In this document: one piece after another, positions 26,796 to 38,072 of the stretch
Layout: the number at the start of each line of letters is the position of its first letter
Numbering within the stretch: position 1 is the first letter of the stretch
Source of the DNA: Asterella californica
Lineage: Eukaryota > Streptophyta > Marchantiopsida > Marchantiales > Aytoniaceae
DNA: 64,000 nucleotides
Direction of reading: 5' to 3'
Assembly (NCBI GenBank): GCA_036924285.1
Contig: JAYKYS010000077.1
Location: 27,013-91,012 of the forward strand
Program-made: the position numbers and the translations under genes
The notes under the pieces: generated by a model
Told to the model about the DNA's origin: nothing
Seen by the model: the letters and a program-made list of their open reading frames with translations, nothing else
Database searches by the model: none

Positions 26796-27911
26796 TGTAC
26801 ATTCAAGCCCGGTAGTCTTTTCTTGTTTTGATGTTCCTTCAAATATAAAGATAAGTACAAATGATTTCATTGCAAGGTGTTGTTGCATGACTAGCTAATA
26901 TCAAATGCAGGTCACTTGCAAGCGCTACAGCGTTTTATATGTACTCCTTACCTTTGTAATGTTGGCAGTGCTCATGCAAATGAGATGTGGGGACCGCTGC
27001 TACGTTGTTGCCTGCATTCAATTAGGGTGTGCAATCTGCTGACGGCGCACGTTTGCTGCCAGGCTGCTAGCGGTTGTTACCTGTGAGCAAAGTATCTGAT
27101 GGCAGGCGTTCAGGCTCAATGGACGGCAACCTGCGAATGCATGGGGTACTTGCGTGTACATGTTGCTTGTACGTTTGAGACTGAGTCCATCAGGGAGAAA
27201 GTATAATATGGCAGGCGAGACTCTAGAGGTGTTGATCAATTCTTGCAAAAACGCCCACAAATTCATCAGCTTTGCTTTCATTTAAAATGACCGCTGCCTG
27301 TGAGTCAATCCCAAGGCCAGACACATGAAATGCGATGATAGCGAGCGATGCAACAATACTCTAGCCCAGGGCATTCTCGTGACACTGGCATCCCGCGTGA
27401 TGAGGAAACTGCAAAGCACGAGCATCATGCTTGAAGCTTATGACAAAATACGTTGGCAGAGTCTTTGCACATGTAACTGTCAACAATGCAGTAAGGTGAA
27501 CCTTTGGGGTGTCCAAGTTGACGTCGCAATTTCTAAGTCAAGGTCGCTGCTGCTTACATTGCATTTGTGTGTGGCACAAATTTCCAATCCTGCCTGCGGA
27601 GGGCATAACATAGCTACCTATAGGGCTTGGTAATTGTTTGCAGCAGCCCCAGCATAGCGATTCAATGGTTTCAAGCAACACAGAGCTACGCGCCGGGACG
27701 CCAGCCTGAATGTAGTTCGACTCGTTGGTGTCTGCCCTATACCTGCACGTCGTACAACAGCGCTCATTGCGAATTGCACCGTTGCTGTGAAAGCTGCTTT
27801 GCTTTCCTGCGATCGGAACAACCTGATCGCGTTTGCTCTCCATACGTTCGGTCGAGATCTTGCTTAAGTAAGGGGTAACAATTCCAGGTCTTTGCAGCAG
27901 CTTGCGAGGCA
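26796..27911. other. intergenic, no gene recognised
   Basis: A 1.1 kb gap between the TOC159-like stop and the thioesterase ATG. A TGTAA motif, the usual green-algal polyadenylation signal, occurs near 26954 (TTTGTAATG). A minus-strand ORF at 27538-27984 overlaps the thioesterase start and has no motif. The thioesterase promoter should lie here. Confidence 0.55.
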
Positions 27912-30463
27912 ATGCACGGTCTAGGCAGCATTGTTTATTCGCAAGTTGCAAACAGCCTACAAGGGTTGCAAAAGAAGCAGTCACCGCAGCCTGCTGCTAG
28001 CTCTCGACCACATACACATCTCGCTGCTCCTCGCCTACACCGTTCAAACGACGTAAGGTGTTACACGGCAGCTCTGGAGCGCGAGGCGCTTCGAGCTGAG
28101 GCGCATGAGGACGAGCATGTCAGTCACGATACGCTGCCGGCCCCATCACCTGGACAGCTGCAGCGCAATGCTACCGTGTTCATTGAAGAGCATAGAATCC
28201 GCGCTTACGAAGTCGGAGCGGACCAAAAGACAACAATCAGCACTATCGCTAACCTCTTACAGGTTTGTACAAGTGCTTATGATTCGCTGACACTTCGGCT
28301 GGCTGACAGCGACTGATCTGCAGGAGGTGGCAGGGAACCACGGTGTTGCACTGTGGGGTCGCACAGAAGAAGGGTTTGCAACTGACCCTGTCATGGTGGC
28401 CATGCACCTGATATTTGCTGCTACACGTATTCAAATTGAGATGAGCAAGTATCCAAGATGGTGAGCTAGCTTGGTGTGACATGGCATGCAGCACTAATGC
28501 GTGTGGTTGCTGCCCACATGTCAATGTTGGTGCTATGTAGCTATCTGCTACTGACTTGGCCTTTGCAGCACTGGCATGAAATTGCCAGGTGTCTCCTACA
28601 TTCCTCAATGAAATTCTCAAAGTGCACAGAGCATGCACGTTGTTTGCAGTTCGTACACCAAGGAAGCACAACCAGACTGTTCTTGACAATAATGTGTTTC
28701 ACAGGGGTGACATTGTCAGAATCGAGACATACTTCTCAGCAGATGGTAGACTTGCTGCACGACGTGAATGGTCCATTCAGAATGCTCTGACGGGAGAGCA
28801 GCTGGGGCGTGCAACCAGGTCTGTGTCTCTCAGTCTCCTTGATATGCACTCAACAAGACTGAACTGGATGGTGCGCATCGTATGTGTCATGCATTTGCAA
28901 TATGTTTGCAGTGTAGTGTAGTGGCTGCCGTAGATCATGCTGCCCATTGCATTAGCATTATCCCGTGGACCTTAAAACGTTGAACAGGCATGCGTCAACA
29001 GCGCGAAATGTCCAATCAACTCATCCTTTGCTTTGCTTGGTTTCCAACGAACTTTGAATGTCTATGGCACAGTGTGTTCACTCACTCGAGACCATGTTAT
29101 TCTGTACTGATGTGTCCTGCTTGCATGTGTCTAGCACATGGGTGATGGTGAACCTTCAAAAACGCAAAGTGGCCAAGATTCCTGATGAGATGCGCCAGAA
29201 GCTTGCCAAATTTGCTCCAGACCCTGTCAGGTATTTGCTCAGTCTGCACAGCACAGAAATTTCTGCATTTGCAGCCGCAACCAATATGGGGATGCTGCGT
29301 CATACGTGAATGTCTGTTCATCTGCAGTGTATTTTTGTACAAGCACCAGCATCAGTCAGCATCACCTTTGACCAGGTGTCATGAACAAGAATTCTTTCAT
29401 CTGCCAGCTGCATGGAGCTCACTTGCATGTTGGAACTGGAATCGATATACAAATCAGGTGCACTTCACACTGCCAAAGCAGCTCCTGATGAACAAGTGAA
29501 ATTTGCAGGAATGCCTTTGACAAGTCCGATCACAAGTTGAAGCTCCCTAATCTTGACCTTCCCGCAGAGGTGCGCTCTGCAAAGGCGACCTGAGTCTGTT
29601 GGCCTACTTGCTGTGTATGACATGACTGAACATTTCATCGGATACCACTATCTGCCAGCAACTTTGGCCATACCCATGCACGTGTTTCTCTTTGTGACTG
29701 GACACAGTCAGTGGGCAGTGTGAGAGGGCACAGTCACTGCAAAAACTATACTCAGGGCTGTTGAATTTTGTCATACAGATAGAGGGTCCAATGCAAGTTG
29801 CAAGGAGAAGTGATGTGGACATGAATGGCCACATCAATAATGTCACCTATATTGCCTGGGCACTAGAGACTGTGCCTCGCGATGTGTACTACAACTACGA
29901 GCTGCAGCAGGTATCCTGTTGGCTGCATTTGGTCTACTCAAGTACTCTACTAAATGAAAGAAGTTGTGAGCGAACCTAGGAGCTGCACATCTGCATGCGT
30001 CTGACAGATATTGTTGGGCAGCAACAGCACTTTTATCCCTGTGTCGCTGCAGATGGAGATAGACTACAAGGCAGAATGCCATAGTGGAGATGCCATTGAG
30101 TCGCTGGGTAGCTCCATCAAAGAGGACACCAATGGTACTGGCATTCGTAGGTGAGTCATCATACGTCTACCGGGTATATGCTGCCTGCGCCATGCTCACT
30201 GCTGCTGTGACTCACTGCTCGTCCTTGAATTTCAGAGGATGAGGCATGTATGGCATGTTATACATGCTATAGCGTGCCATCTGGCGTCAACTTTGGTTTG
30301 CAAATTTGCTGCATGCGCCATCGTCTTACATAGTGAAAGCTGCATTGAGCGCGCACTCAAAGCTGGATCTAACGGGCACAGGTACATCCACATGCTTCAG
30401 CGTTGTGATGATGGTGTTTGTCGTGAGTTGGTGCGAGCCAGAACTACCTGGAGACCTGTATAA
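27912..30463 (+). CDS. plastid acyl-ACP thioesterase, FATA-like
   Basis: Hydrolyses long-chain acyl-ACP in the stroma, ending fatty acid synthesis and releasing free fatty acid for export. ATG at 27912 opens an S/Q/A-rich presequence of about 75 residues. The first hot-dog domain starts at RAYEVGADQKTTISTIANLL (about 28.2 kb), with EVAGNHGVALWGRT and MHLIFAATRIQIEMSKYPR in the next exon and DIVRIETYFSADGRLAARRE at 28.71 kb. Then come WVMVNLQKRKVAKIPDEMR (29.15 kb) and a short linker exon (29.52 kb). The second hot-dog domain has RRSDVDMNGHINNVTYIAW (29.8 kb), carrying the catalytic Asn and His, and IDYKAECHSGDAIESL (30.06 kb), which carries the conserved cysteine. The last exon (30.38-30.46 kb) ends RARTTWRPV. 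The frame is intact across all exons I could follow. Confidence 0.92.
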
Positions 30464-31171
30464 TTACTTGACCAGCAATACATGCAGCTGAAGCCAAGCC
30501 AAATTCAGACTCAGTGATACGCCTCACTGTGTTCTGCATGTGCAAACCCAATTTGAACTGTTATTCAACATATTGTTTGCCAGGAATTGCGGGAGTTAGG
30601 TTTCTGGAATATTGAGAGTGTTTGTTTAGTCAACTTGAGGCATGAACTTGATGCGCAGCAAAATCAGACATGTTGCAATGAGAGTGTCTCCTTGCTGAGC
30701 ATTGCTTGTATCATAATGGGTGTGAACTGGTCACCCTGCTGATTGAGGCCTGTTGGAGCGTGTCAGGCTTATTGCTAGATGAGTCAGTGGTGCTCTGTGC
30801 ACCAAAATTACGTTGAGCTGTGTGAGATTGAATCAGAACTTGATTGGAACTGATGATAGGTTAGAGGGGCATAGTGTGCACGGTTAAGTGCACCTGTACA
30901 AAGGGTAACAGGAGAGTTATAACAGGGGAGTAAGTGATACATTTCATGATGATTATAATGATGTTGCTTTGCGTAACACATGTTACATGAGCAATTGGGT
31001 TCTATGTACATGGAGCAGCCTGATTAGGTCAGCAATGGCGATTTTGTCGTTGTCCTGTACCCTTTTTGCAATGCACAAGTGGTTCTATTTTTGTTGATAT
31101 CTGACGTGACCTGGGTATAACCTGTGTGATGTCAACAGGTTGTGCCATTCGGATCTGGCAGGGGATTTGCA
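30464..31171. other. intergenic, no gene recognised
   Basis: About 700 bp of AT-richer sequence between the thioesterase stop and the next plus-strand gene. Only short chance ORFs are present. Confidence 0.55.
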
Positions 31172-33963
31172 ATGCTTTTTAGCACATCGTATCATCGCGT
31201 GCGGCGAGAAGCGTGCGACCCTGAGGCAATTATGTCTGGCAGCTTGCTATTCTGTCAGTCAGCAAACAATGCGTCGTGCTTGAGGTCTCGGTGCTTCCCC
31301 GTACAGATCAGAAGATGTGCAACTTCTGCTCCACGCGCCTCAAATTCCCAAGCTAGGAGCTTTGATCAGCCCGCGCATAATAATGCAAAAGAAGACAAGC
31401 TAACGTCTAAGCGATTGGCACTGGCTGTAGCTGTAGCCCCTTTACTGATTCCCCTCCAAGCCCACTGCCAGGAACAGGCAGCTTTGGAGCAAGCAGGAGG
31501 TGTCCGTCCTGAGGTCTTAGGGTGAGTTGCTGAATATTCAAACCGAATGCTTTTGCAGTGAAAGCATCGGGTCATTGGAATTGCCTGCCTGCAGCCTTGT
31601 CTCAACAACCCTTGCTGTACCTGTTGTTGTGTTTGGGGCTGTCAGCTTGATTCAGCAAGCAAAACAGGCAAAGGAAGACAAAGCCCTCAGGCTCAAAGCC
31701 ATTAACACACATACCACTTTCCTGAGCCAAGAGGAAGACGAAGTGGAACAGCCTGGGCCCAGTGTCAGTTCAAACAGCAGTGGAGCTGCAACTTCTTCTG
31801 GAAATGATCATTTCAGTAGTGCAGATGACCCAGATACAGCTGCCCCTGCCATGCTTGATCAGCCTGAGAGGCCAGAGCCGACAATACCCCACGCTCCAGG
31901 TGACAGCAGCAGTGACATCCCAGCAGTTGAGCAGAAACCACCCAAACTACCCCCTCAGACAGCTGTCCTTGACAGACCAGACAGACCTGAGCCGGAAATA
32001 TCATCTCCTGATTCCAATATGACAACTCGCAGTGATGCCACAGCTCCCTTGCTTCAGGCACAGGCAAGTCCTGTCAGCAGCATAGCATCCCAGACGCCTC
32101 CTCCTTTCTACAGCCCGGGCACCACTCGGCAGGTGATTGCTTCCTGCCATAACTGGCTACACTTTCTTTGTATGCTAACCATGCTAAGTTAAGCAGAGTA
32201 GTCAGCGAGAGGAATGCACTGCTAGCTTCCAGCACAGTCACGAGTTTGCCGTCAGTCATTACACGCAAATGGTGAACATAACTCCTCAGCTGCATGTCAG
32301 CAAGTTCTGTGTATGGCTGGGATATAGGCGGCAGCTTTGCAAGCAGAGGATGAAGCCAGGATGCAAGGTCTGAAGGGGCTGAAGGATGTTCATCGCCCAA
32401 GCAGGCGGCGACAGAACCGAACTGGTCAGGTACGTTTCGTGCTGCAGAACTTCATGTCGAAAGGATTTACACCGGCATATGACAAGCAGTGCAGACTTCA
32501 CCTGAGATGTACAAGGGCATATAGCCCTTCATGCATGTATTGCAGCAGCTCATGTCTCAGTCCCCTATCCTTCATTTGCTGTGTAATCTGAGACACAAGG
32601 TGAACCAGTGAAACTGTGGCTGCACCCTGCTGCATCCAATTAAGTTTTCTGTGCTGCCCTTTGTCCCACCTGCTTGGCAGCAGCACAGCTGAGTCTGAAC
32701 TGCATGCAAGGTAGTGCAGGCTTCAGACATGGCAGCTGAGTATGCAGCAAAGCTGACACTGCTGCATGAGGAGGGTGCAGCGCGAGCAGACACTAACCGC
32801 CGCAAGAGGCGGGAGCGCTACATCATGCTTGCAGATCTCCAAGCCCAGGCACAGGTACTTTCTCAGTGGACGTGCTCTGTGTTCCAAATGTTGCACAGTC
32901 TGGTCGTGGTTGCTCTGAGATGTGACAGGTCTGTCAACAATGCCTTCACTCTCTATGTCAAGTAACAAAATTTTGTGTCAAATCTATGCATGCATGCAAG
33001 TGCAACAGCGTATTGCTGCAGCTAATGTTGCTTCTGTTCGTTTGCGCAAGGCAAAAGTCTGGTCTACAAGGGCTTTGTCACGTTACACCAAACTTCAGAT
33101 TTTCCAGTCTATTGTCATTTCAGTTCTGTTGTATGAGGCAGAGACATGGACCCTACTCAACAAGCATTGTACGGCTTTGTCTGTCTTTTTTGATGAGCTG
33201 TCTGAGGCACACTTGTGGCATATCTTTGAAGGACCACATCTCAGATGTAGCCATTTTGTCAATGTGTCAAACACGCCCATGGACTCCCAGCTTAGGAGCA
33301 AGAGGCTTAGGTGGTATGGACATGTTTGCAGGCTGCTAGACAGTAGATTGCCTAAGGTCATGCTGTCTGGTCAAGTCAAAGGTGCATACCCACCAGGTCG
33401 ACCTAGAAAGATCTGGAATGACATTGCCTTGTCTGACTTTCAACAGTTGAACATCAGACGCCCTTTCCGCGACGCTCAAAACAAGCCAGCCTGGCGAGAC
33501 ATGACTTGTGCCACACACACCTAGCACTTTGTGCTGGAAAGTGTAATCTATCATTATTATTATGATTAATATTATTATTATTAATATTGTGCATGCATAC
33601 GACATGTGCCCTGTTCACACAATAATGAGTGCACGGGAAGCATCACAGAGCTCATGTCATTGTATATGCTTGTGCATGCAGATGGGAACGCCAGCGGCCC
33701 CTGCCAGCATCCCACAGCCGCCAGCTCAAAACGTGGTGAGCCACCCAGGTTCAAGCTTGCATCATTGCTTTGTTGCCTCACATCCGCATTGTTGCGCAAG
33801 CTAACTGTGACTTTGCAACACAATTCGTGCCGTGCAGGTGGTCAAATTCCTCTTGACCGTTTTGGCACGGATCATGGTTTTCTTTCGGCAGATGGTGCTG
33901 CGTGTGCAATCATTGAGGGGCACAAGCCACCAACCTGCTGCTGTAAGGAGCAGCGCACAATGA
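31172..33963 (+). CDS. predicted plastid-targeted membrane protein, unknown function
   Basis: Not recognised as a family. In-frame ATGs occur at 31172 (MLFSTSYHRVRREA) and about 60 bp later (MSGSLLFCQSANN). The N-terminal R/S/A-rich stretch (QIRRCATSAPRASNSQAR) looks like a transit peptide and is followed by a hydrophobic segment, RLALAVAVAPLLIPLQA. A second exon adds a membrane helix (TLAVPVVVFGAVSLIQQA) followed by a charged, P/S/D-rich linker (31.65-32.12 kb) with P-E-R-P-E-P-type repeats. Basic and coiled exons follow near 32337-32430 and 32714-32854 (RRKRRERYIMLADLQAQAQ). The likely last exons are at 33681-33736 and 33838-33963, where VVKFLLTVLARIMVFF could be another membrane segment. 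A LINE fragment lies in the intron before the last two exons. The exon chain beyond 32.4 kb is inferred only from splice sites. Confidence 0.5.
33001..33592 (+). mobile_element. 5'-truncated LINE (non-LTR retrotransposon) 3' end
   Basis: An open frame at about 33001-33524 matches the region after the reverse transcriptase palm in LINE proteins: RIAAANVASVRLRK, then a TKLQIFQSIVISVLLYEAET segment, then RLRWYGHVCRL, then PPGRPRKIWNDI. It stops at 33522-33524 and is followed by an AT-rich simple-repeat tail (TTATTATTATGATTAATATT and onward, 33550-33591), a common LINE 3' end. It has the same orientation as the host gene and appears to sit in its intron. No reverse transcriptase active site remains, so it is dead on arrival. 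Confidence 0.85.
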
Positions 33964-34975
33964 GGCAATACTCAAAGTGCAGTTGCTGCTGTCCACTGGC
34001 GCTGATTTGGCTTCCTGTGACAGGGAGACTTGTACCAATCATATACGTTTCACTCAGGTTTCAGTTGCAGGATGGTTGCAACGTGTACATACACAATATG
34101 GCCTTGCTACTATAACATGACTTTTGTCCAGCAGTTAGCGAGACAGCACGTGCTTGCAGATCAGATGTCAGCAATCTTAATTAAGTTGCAATTGGTTGGT
34201 AAACATGTATTGCAATTTGTATACACGCACAAGGCAGCTGTCTATCTTGCACATGCTTGACCTGAAATCAATCAGCCAGCTGCTGTCAAGTCTTAGAGCT
34301 GTGTGCGTGACAGATGACTTCTTTTGTGAGTGTCTCATCATCTGGCATCACGGTTGCTGTCAATGAAGCTGCACTGGCAGCAGGTGAAGCAGCAAAGAAA
34401 CTCCAAACAGCATACACATTGTGAAAGTATCTGCTGCTTATGGATACTAGCTTTGTCATGAGCTATTGCTCAAAGTGCTAGCCAGCCAATCTCTACTACC
34501 CTATGCATGTGTATGTTTTTGCTGAAGATTGCCACAAATCCAAAAACACAGTACAAGATGCTGACCGAAGTTGATTCAGGTGTGCTGTATCACATCCATG
34601 ACATGCTCACCTTGCCTGCATGACATATCAAAACGGATGCCTTTGAAACTCAGCACAACACCCTGACTTGCACCGAACGATCTACAGCTAACAGGTGCAT
34701 GATCAAGCAGCTGCTAAACATCACAGCTGTCAGCAACAAACGTGTTGCTGTCCAAGCGAATCTACAGACATGACAACACACAGTGACATCCTACTTGACC
34801 CTTTGGTACATTTGAACACTACCAGGTTGCTATCAACCGCAGTCAGGGAGAAGAGGCAAAAAGCAAAATCCTTTCACCCATTGACCTTGTATCTACACAG
34901 CTATGTCAGTTGAAATCAGCACACCTCGTTCATTAGTTATCAAAAATGTCTTTGTATAGAGCTCTTCTTGTTGAA
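33964..34975. other. intergenic between convergent genes, no gene recognised
   Basis: About 1 kb between the unknown plastid gene (plus) and the glycosyltransferase (minus), which converge here. ORFs are short and unrecognised. The 3' ends of both transcripts should lie in it. Confidence 0.55.
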
Positions 34976-36349
34976 TTAAACAAAAGGGGCATGTTGAGCA
35001 ACCTGGTCCCAGCTCAGTGGCCTCATATGCAGCCCATCACATTGGACAGACTTCAGTTGATATACATCCAACTCATAGATGGTGTCCCAGCCTTGAGATC
35101 TGAGGGCAGCGCTGCGCCCAAATCCCCCTATGGAGCTGATGACATGGTAATCTGCCATTCCAAACAGCCAGTGCTCGCCCGCCGCTGCAATCATGCCTTC
35201 TTGTTGTTCGCTTCCAGACATACCCGCGACATGAGAAGGCTCGTCCAATTTGACCAGTACTCTATCACCATATGTATTCTTAGTGAGAGACCTGATATCA
35301 AGCGAGTCTGAAAGCAACAACCATGCAACATGCTGTCCAGGTTGCGGAAGGTAGCCACCAGCTGGTCAGCGCAATCAAAAAAGTGCTGGATGGTTTCTAA
35401 AGTGGCTTCTGCATGCTTCTGCTCTTCAAAGACTCCACCCTTCAAGTAGCTGTCTCCTAGCCGTATCTGAATGCCAATTTTGAGAGCGTCTCCAGTCATG
35501 GTCAAGATTTCATCATGAAAAATGCTCCTTGACTTTCAGAGTAGGCGAAAACAGATATTCCAAGGCGCAACCATAAGCAATCTCTGGTCTAAGGCCCATC
35601 CTGTAGAGGTGTCCTTTGTACTGAGGGTTGTTAAACAGTACATTGATGACTCCAACATTTCCAAACATGGTGACAATGTTTGCACCGTCGCCAAGATCAT
35701 CTAAGCTGCCCTTATAGATCAGCTGAAAGCGGTCTCGTTTGTTGGCATGGGTCCGCCAGTCCTTAGCGTGAGGTGATGCTCACTAAGTACGCTGTCTTTT
35801 GGTGTTTCCCCTGCAGGCAACCAAAGCAGTGTCACTACCATGAATAGAAAGATGTCCAAGTAGTTGGTTACTGTTCGTCGACTGCAGGCAGCCTGCAGGT
35901 CTTCGCACACACGTGAAATGCCTGATCATGAATGGGGAAGTCTCACCTCCAGTCTATATTCGGCTTATCGTAAGCAACTGACCATGGCAGCGTTTCACGT
36001 ATTTGCAACGCGCGACCTGACAAGACAGCAACGTACAGCATTCCAGCCACTAAGCTCAAACTGTCTGAGAGGCCTTCAATGCCTTCTACGACTAAATACT
36101 TTGGTGGTGCTCGGCCCGCCAATACGTCTGAGTGCAAGCGTGCGTACTCAGGTCCCCACGAACCTGTAGCGCATGCTCACTTGCTGACCAGTGCTGTTCG
36201 ACATCTTTAAAGGCACATGATACAGCATACAAATACGCACTCACCGCACTGCCCTCTCTTCGCTGGACCCAGGGCGCTGGGTGTACAGACCGCGTCAACA
36301 GCATAAGCGTTACATACAAGGGTACGTACTTCTGACCGCGCGGATGCAT
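34976..36349 (-). CDS. fucosyltransferase-like glycosyltransferase, secretory pathway
   Basis: Likely a Golgi or ER glycosyltransferase of a fucosyltransferase-like fold. ATG at 36349 opens a short exon with a possible signal segment (LYVTLMLLTRSVHPA) and a GTGAGT donor. The next exon has PPKYLVVEGIEGLSDSLSLV and AVLSGRALQIRETLPW, typical of the N-terminal donor/acceptor lobe. An exon at about 35.5-35.77 kb reads KRDRFQLIYKGSLDDLGDG and GCALEYLFSPTLKVKEHF. The 3' exon has KIGIQIRLGDSYL, resembling the basic I-H-I-R-x-G-D nucleotide-sugar motif, then VAWLLLSDSLDIRSL and FGMADYHVISSIGGFGRSAA, matching the S-G-F-G-R motif. The stop is at 34976. The frame slips at the five-A run 35518-35522 (plus strand) and near 35340, and the exon 1 junction also does not stay in frame. 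Family assignment is from motif resemblance only; other GT-B types are possible. Confidence 0.55.
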
Positions 36350-36539
36350 GTCGCGCCTCGAATCAACTTCAACGATTCAGTTCGTGACGAAACTGCGTTC
36401 GAGGCCTGCACTGCATGGACTGCTCGCGCTTGTGCAGGTAGCCACCTGTATGTGTTTAGCGAAAATAAGCGTTACGTGTGTGGCGCACGTGAAACTTTGT
36501 CTCACGTGCGTATCACATGCCTGTATGTTCACTGTACCG

Positions 36540-38012
36540 CGTGCTGGTGCTGGAGGAGCTTGGTGTCACTGGAGAGAGAGCCTCCGAACGCAGGTGGCCT
36601 TTCTGAGGTTTTCAGATGCCTCATTGGGGTGAAGCAAGGGTGTCCGCTGAGTCCAACGTTGTTTGGACTTAATGTTGATGGGCTGGAAAAGCACTTGCTT
36701 GACACTACTGATATTGCTGCACCCACAATCATGGGAGTTATGGTGCCTCTGTTGCTGTATGCTGATGATCTCATTCTGATGTCTGAAAGCGCAGCAGGGC
36801 TGCAAACCCTTGGATGCACTTGCAAGATCTTGTGAAGAGCGTCAGCTTGCTGTCAATCTCAGCAAGACAAAGGTGTAGTTTTTGAGGCTCAGCACAGTAT
36901 TGCACCAGACTTTTTGCTGAATGCTGCAGTTGTGGAGAGGGTGACAGCTACAAGTACTTGGGCTTTGTCTTCCATGCCACCAAAGGGCTGACGTTTGGGA
37001 CAACATTTCTGGTAGCAGCTGCCATGAAGGCTATGTTTGCTATGCGGCGGAGGTGTGCACTCCTGGGGATCAGGGATCCAGCTATGCAATGCAAGCTATT
37101 TGACACTCTGGTGCTACCCATTCTAAGTTATGCATGTGAAGTGTGGGCTGTGAATCCTAAGGTCGGAAGTAATGCATAGAGGCTTTCTCAAACAGTTGTT
37201 GGGTGTCAGAATGTCCACCACAAGTGACATTGTGCTTGCAGAGTTTGGCCGTTTCCCTTTACATGTTCACTTTTGCAGCAAATTTTGCGGTACCGACCAC
37301 AGGACAGTAGCATTAGACAATACTCGTCTTGTCAAGCTTGCGATGGTTGGTGGTTGTACGCTAGGAGCAGATCAGGCTATCACAAGCAGCAAACAAAGTT
37401 GGCAGTGTCATGTAGAATCTTTCCTTGCACCGTCATTCACAGCAGCTTTTACATAAGTTGGATATTTCCTCAGTTGTTGACAGGGAAAAGCATTGGACTG
37501 TGTTCAAGTACTTTCAGGATGACAGTCATAGTAGTCTTGTGTTGTTGAGGACCTTACAACCTGAGTATGTGTATGCACAGTATCTCTCAGACGTTAAGTG
37601 TTTTTCGAATAGAGAGACTGTTGAGCAGGTTCAGAAGTGGTTGCCATGGTCTGCGTGTTGACACAGGACGGTGGGAAAACAGTGTTCACCTTGATAGGAA
37701 AGACAGGCTTTGTCTAGTGTGCAGGTCAACACAACATGTGGAGGATGAGCACCATCTTATTGTTTGATTGCCCTGTTTACAGCTCTTTGCGAGCTAGTCA
37801 TGCCAGCTTGTTTCAGCAAGCCTGCTCAGTTTCAGACTTTTTTACTAGGTGTGAAGCGATCATGTGCGGTGGACTTCATTAGGAGTTGCTTTTCTCTAAG
37901 GAGCAGTATTCTGAGTTAGTTAAGATGAAGTTGCATGAACAGAAACTTGTCTGTTGGCCCTCAGATGGTCCCAAGGACATTAAACATATATACAAATACA
38001 AATACAAAATTA
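36540..38012 (+). mobile_element. LINE fragment: reverse transcriptase palm to zf-RVT
   Basis: A second non-LTR element, distinct from the one at 33.0 kb. GVKQGCPLSPTLFGLNVDGL and LLLYADDLILMSES give the reverse transcriptase fingers and the YADD active site (36.63-36.79 kb). Then come SKTKV and YKYLGFVFHATKGLTF (36.95 kb), LVLPILSYACEVWAVNP (37.12 kb) and a zinc-finger-like CLVC...VEDEHHL...DCPVY near 37.71-37.79 kb, as in zf-RVT of L1-type elements. The frame is broken in several places. The 3' end is marked by an ACAAAT-type simple repeat at about 37985-38012. The endonuclease region is missing, so the copy is 5'-truncated and inactive. Confidence 0.87.
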
Positions 38013-38072
38013 CTCTTGAACCTCTGTACTGGCGTTCTACGCTACGTGAAAATCTGACGCAACCAAGCTGCC

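Noticed and set aside
27538..27984. 149-codon minus-strand ORF near the thioesterase start
   Set aside because: Antisense to the thioesterase first exon, non-motif composition, and ends inside the intergenic region.
33606..34115. 170-codon plus-strand ORF after the first LINE
   Set aside because: It crosses likely splice sites (ATGCAG acceptor, GTGAGC donor) and is cysteine-rich and unlike any family; two short exons in other frames fit better.
35518..35560. In-frame TGA in the glycosyltransferase as a selenocysteine codon
   Set aside because: The downstream frame is restored by removing one base of an A run; the residue context is not that of a known selenoprotein, and no SECIS-like structure was evident.
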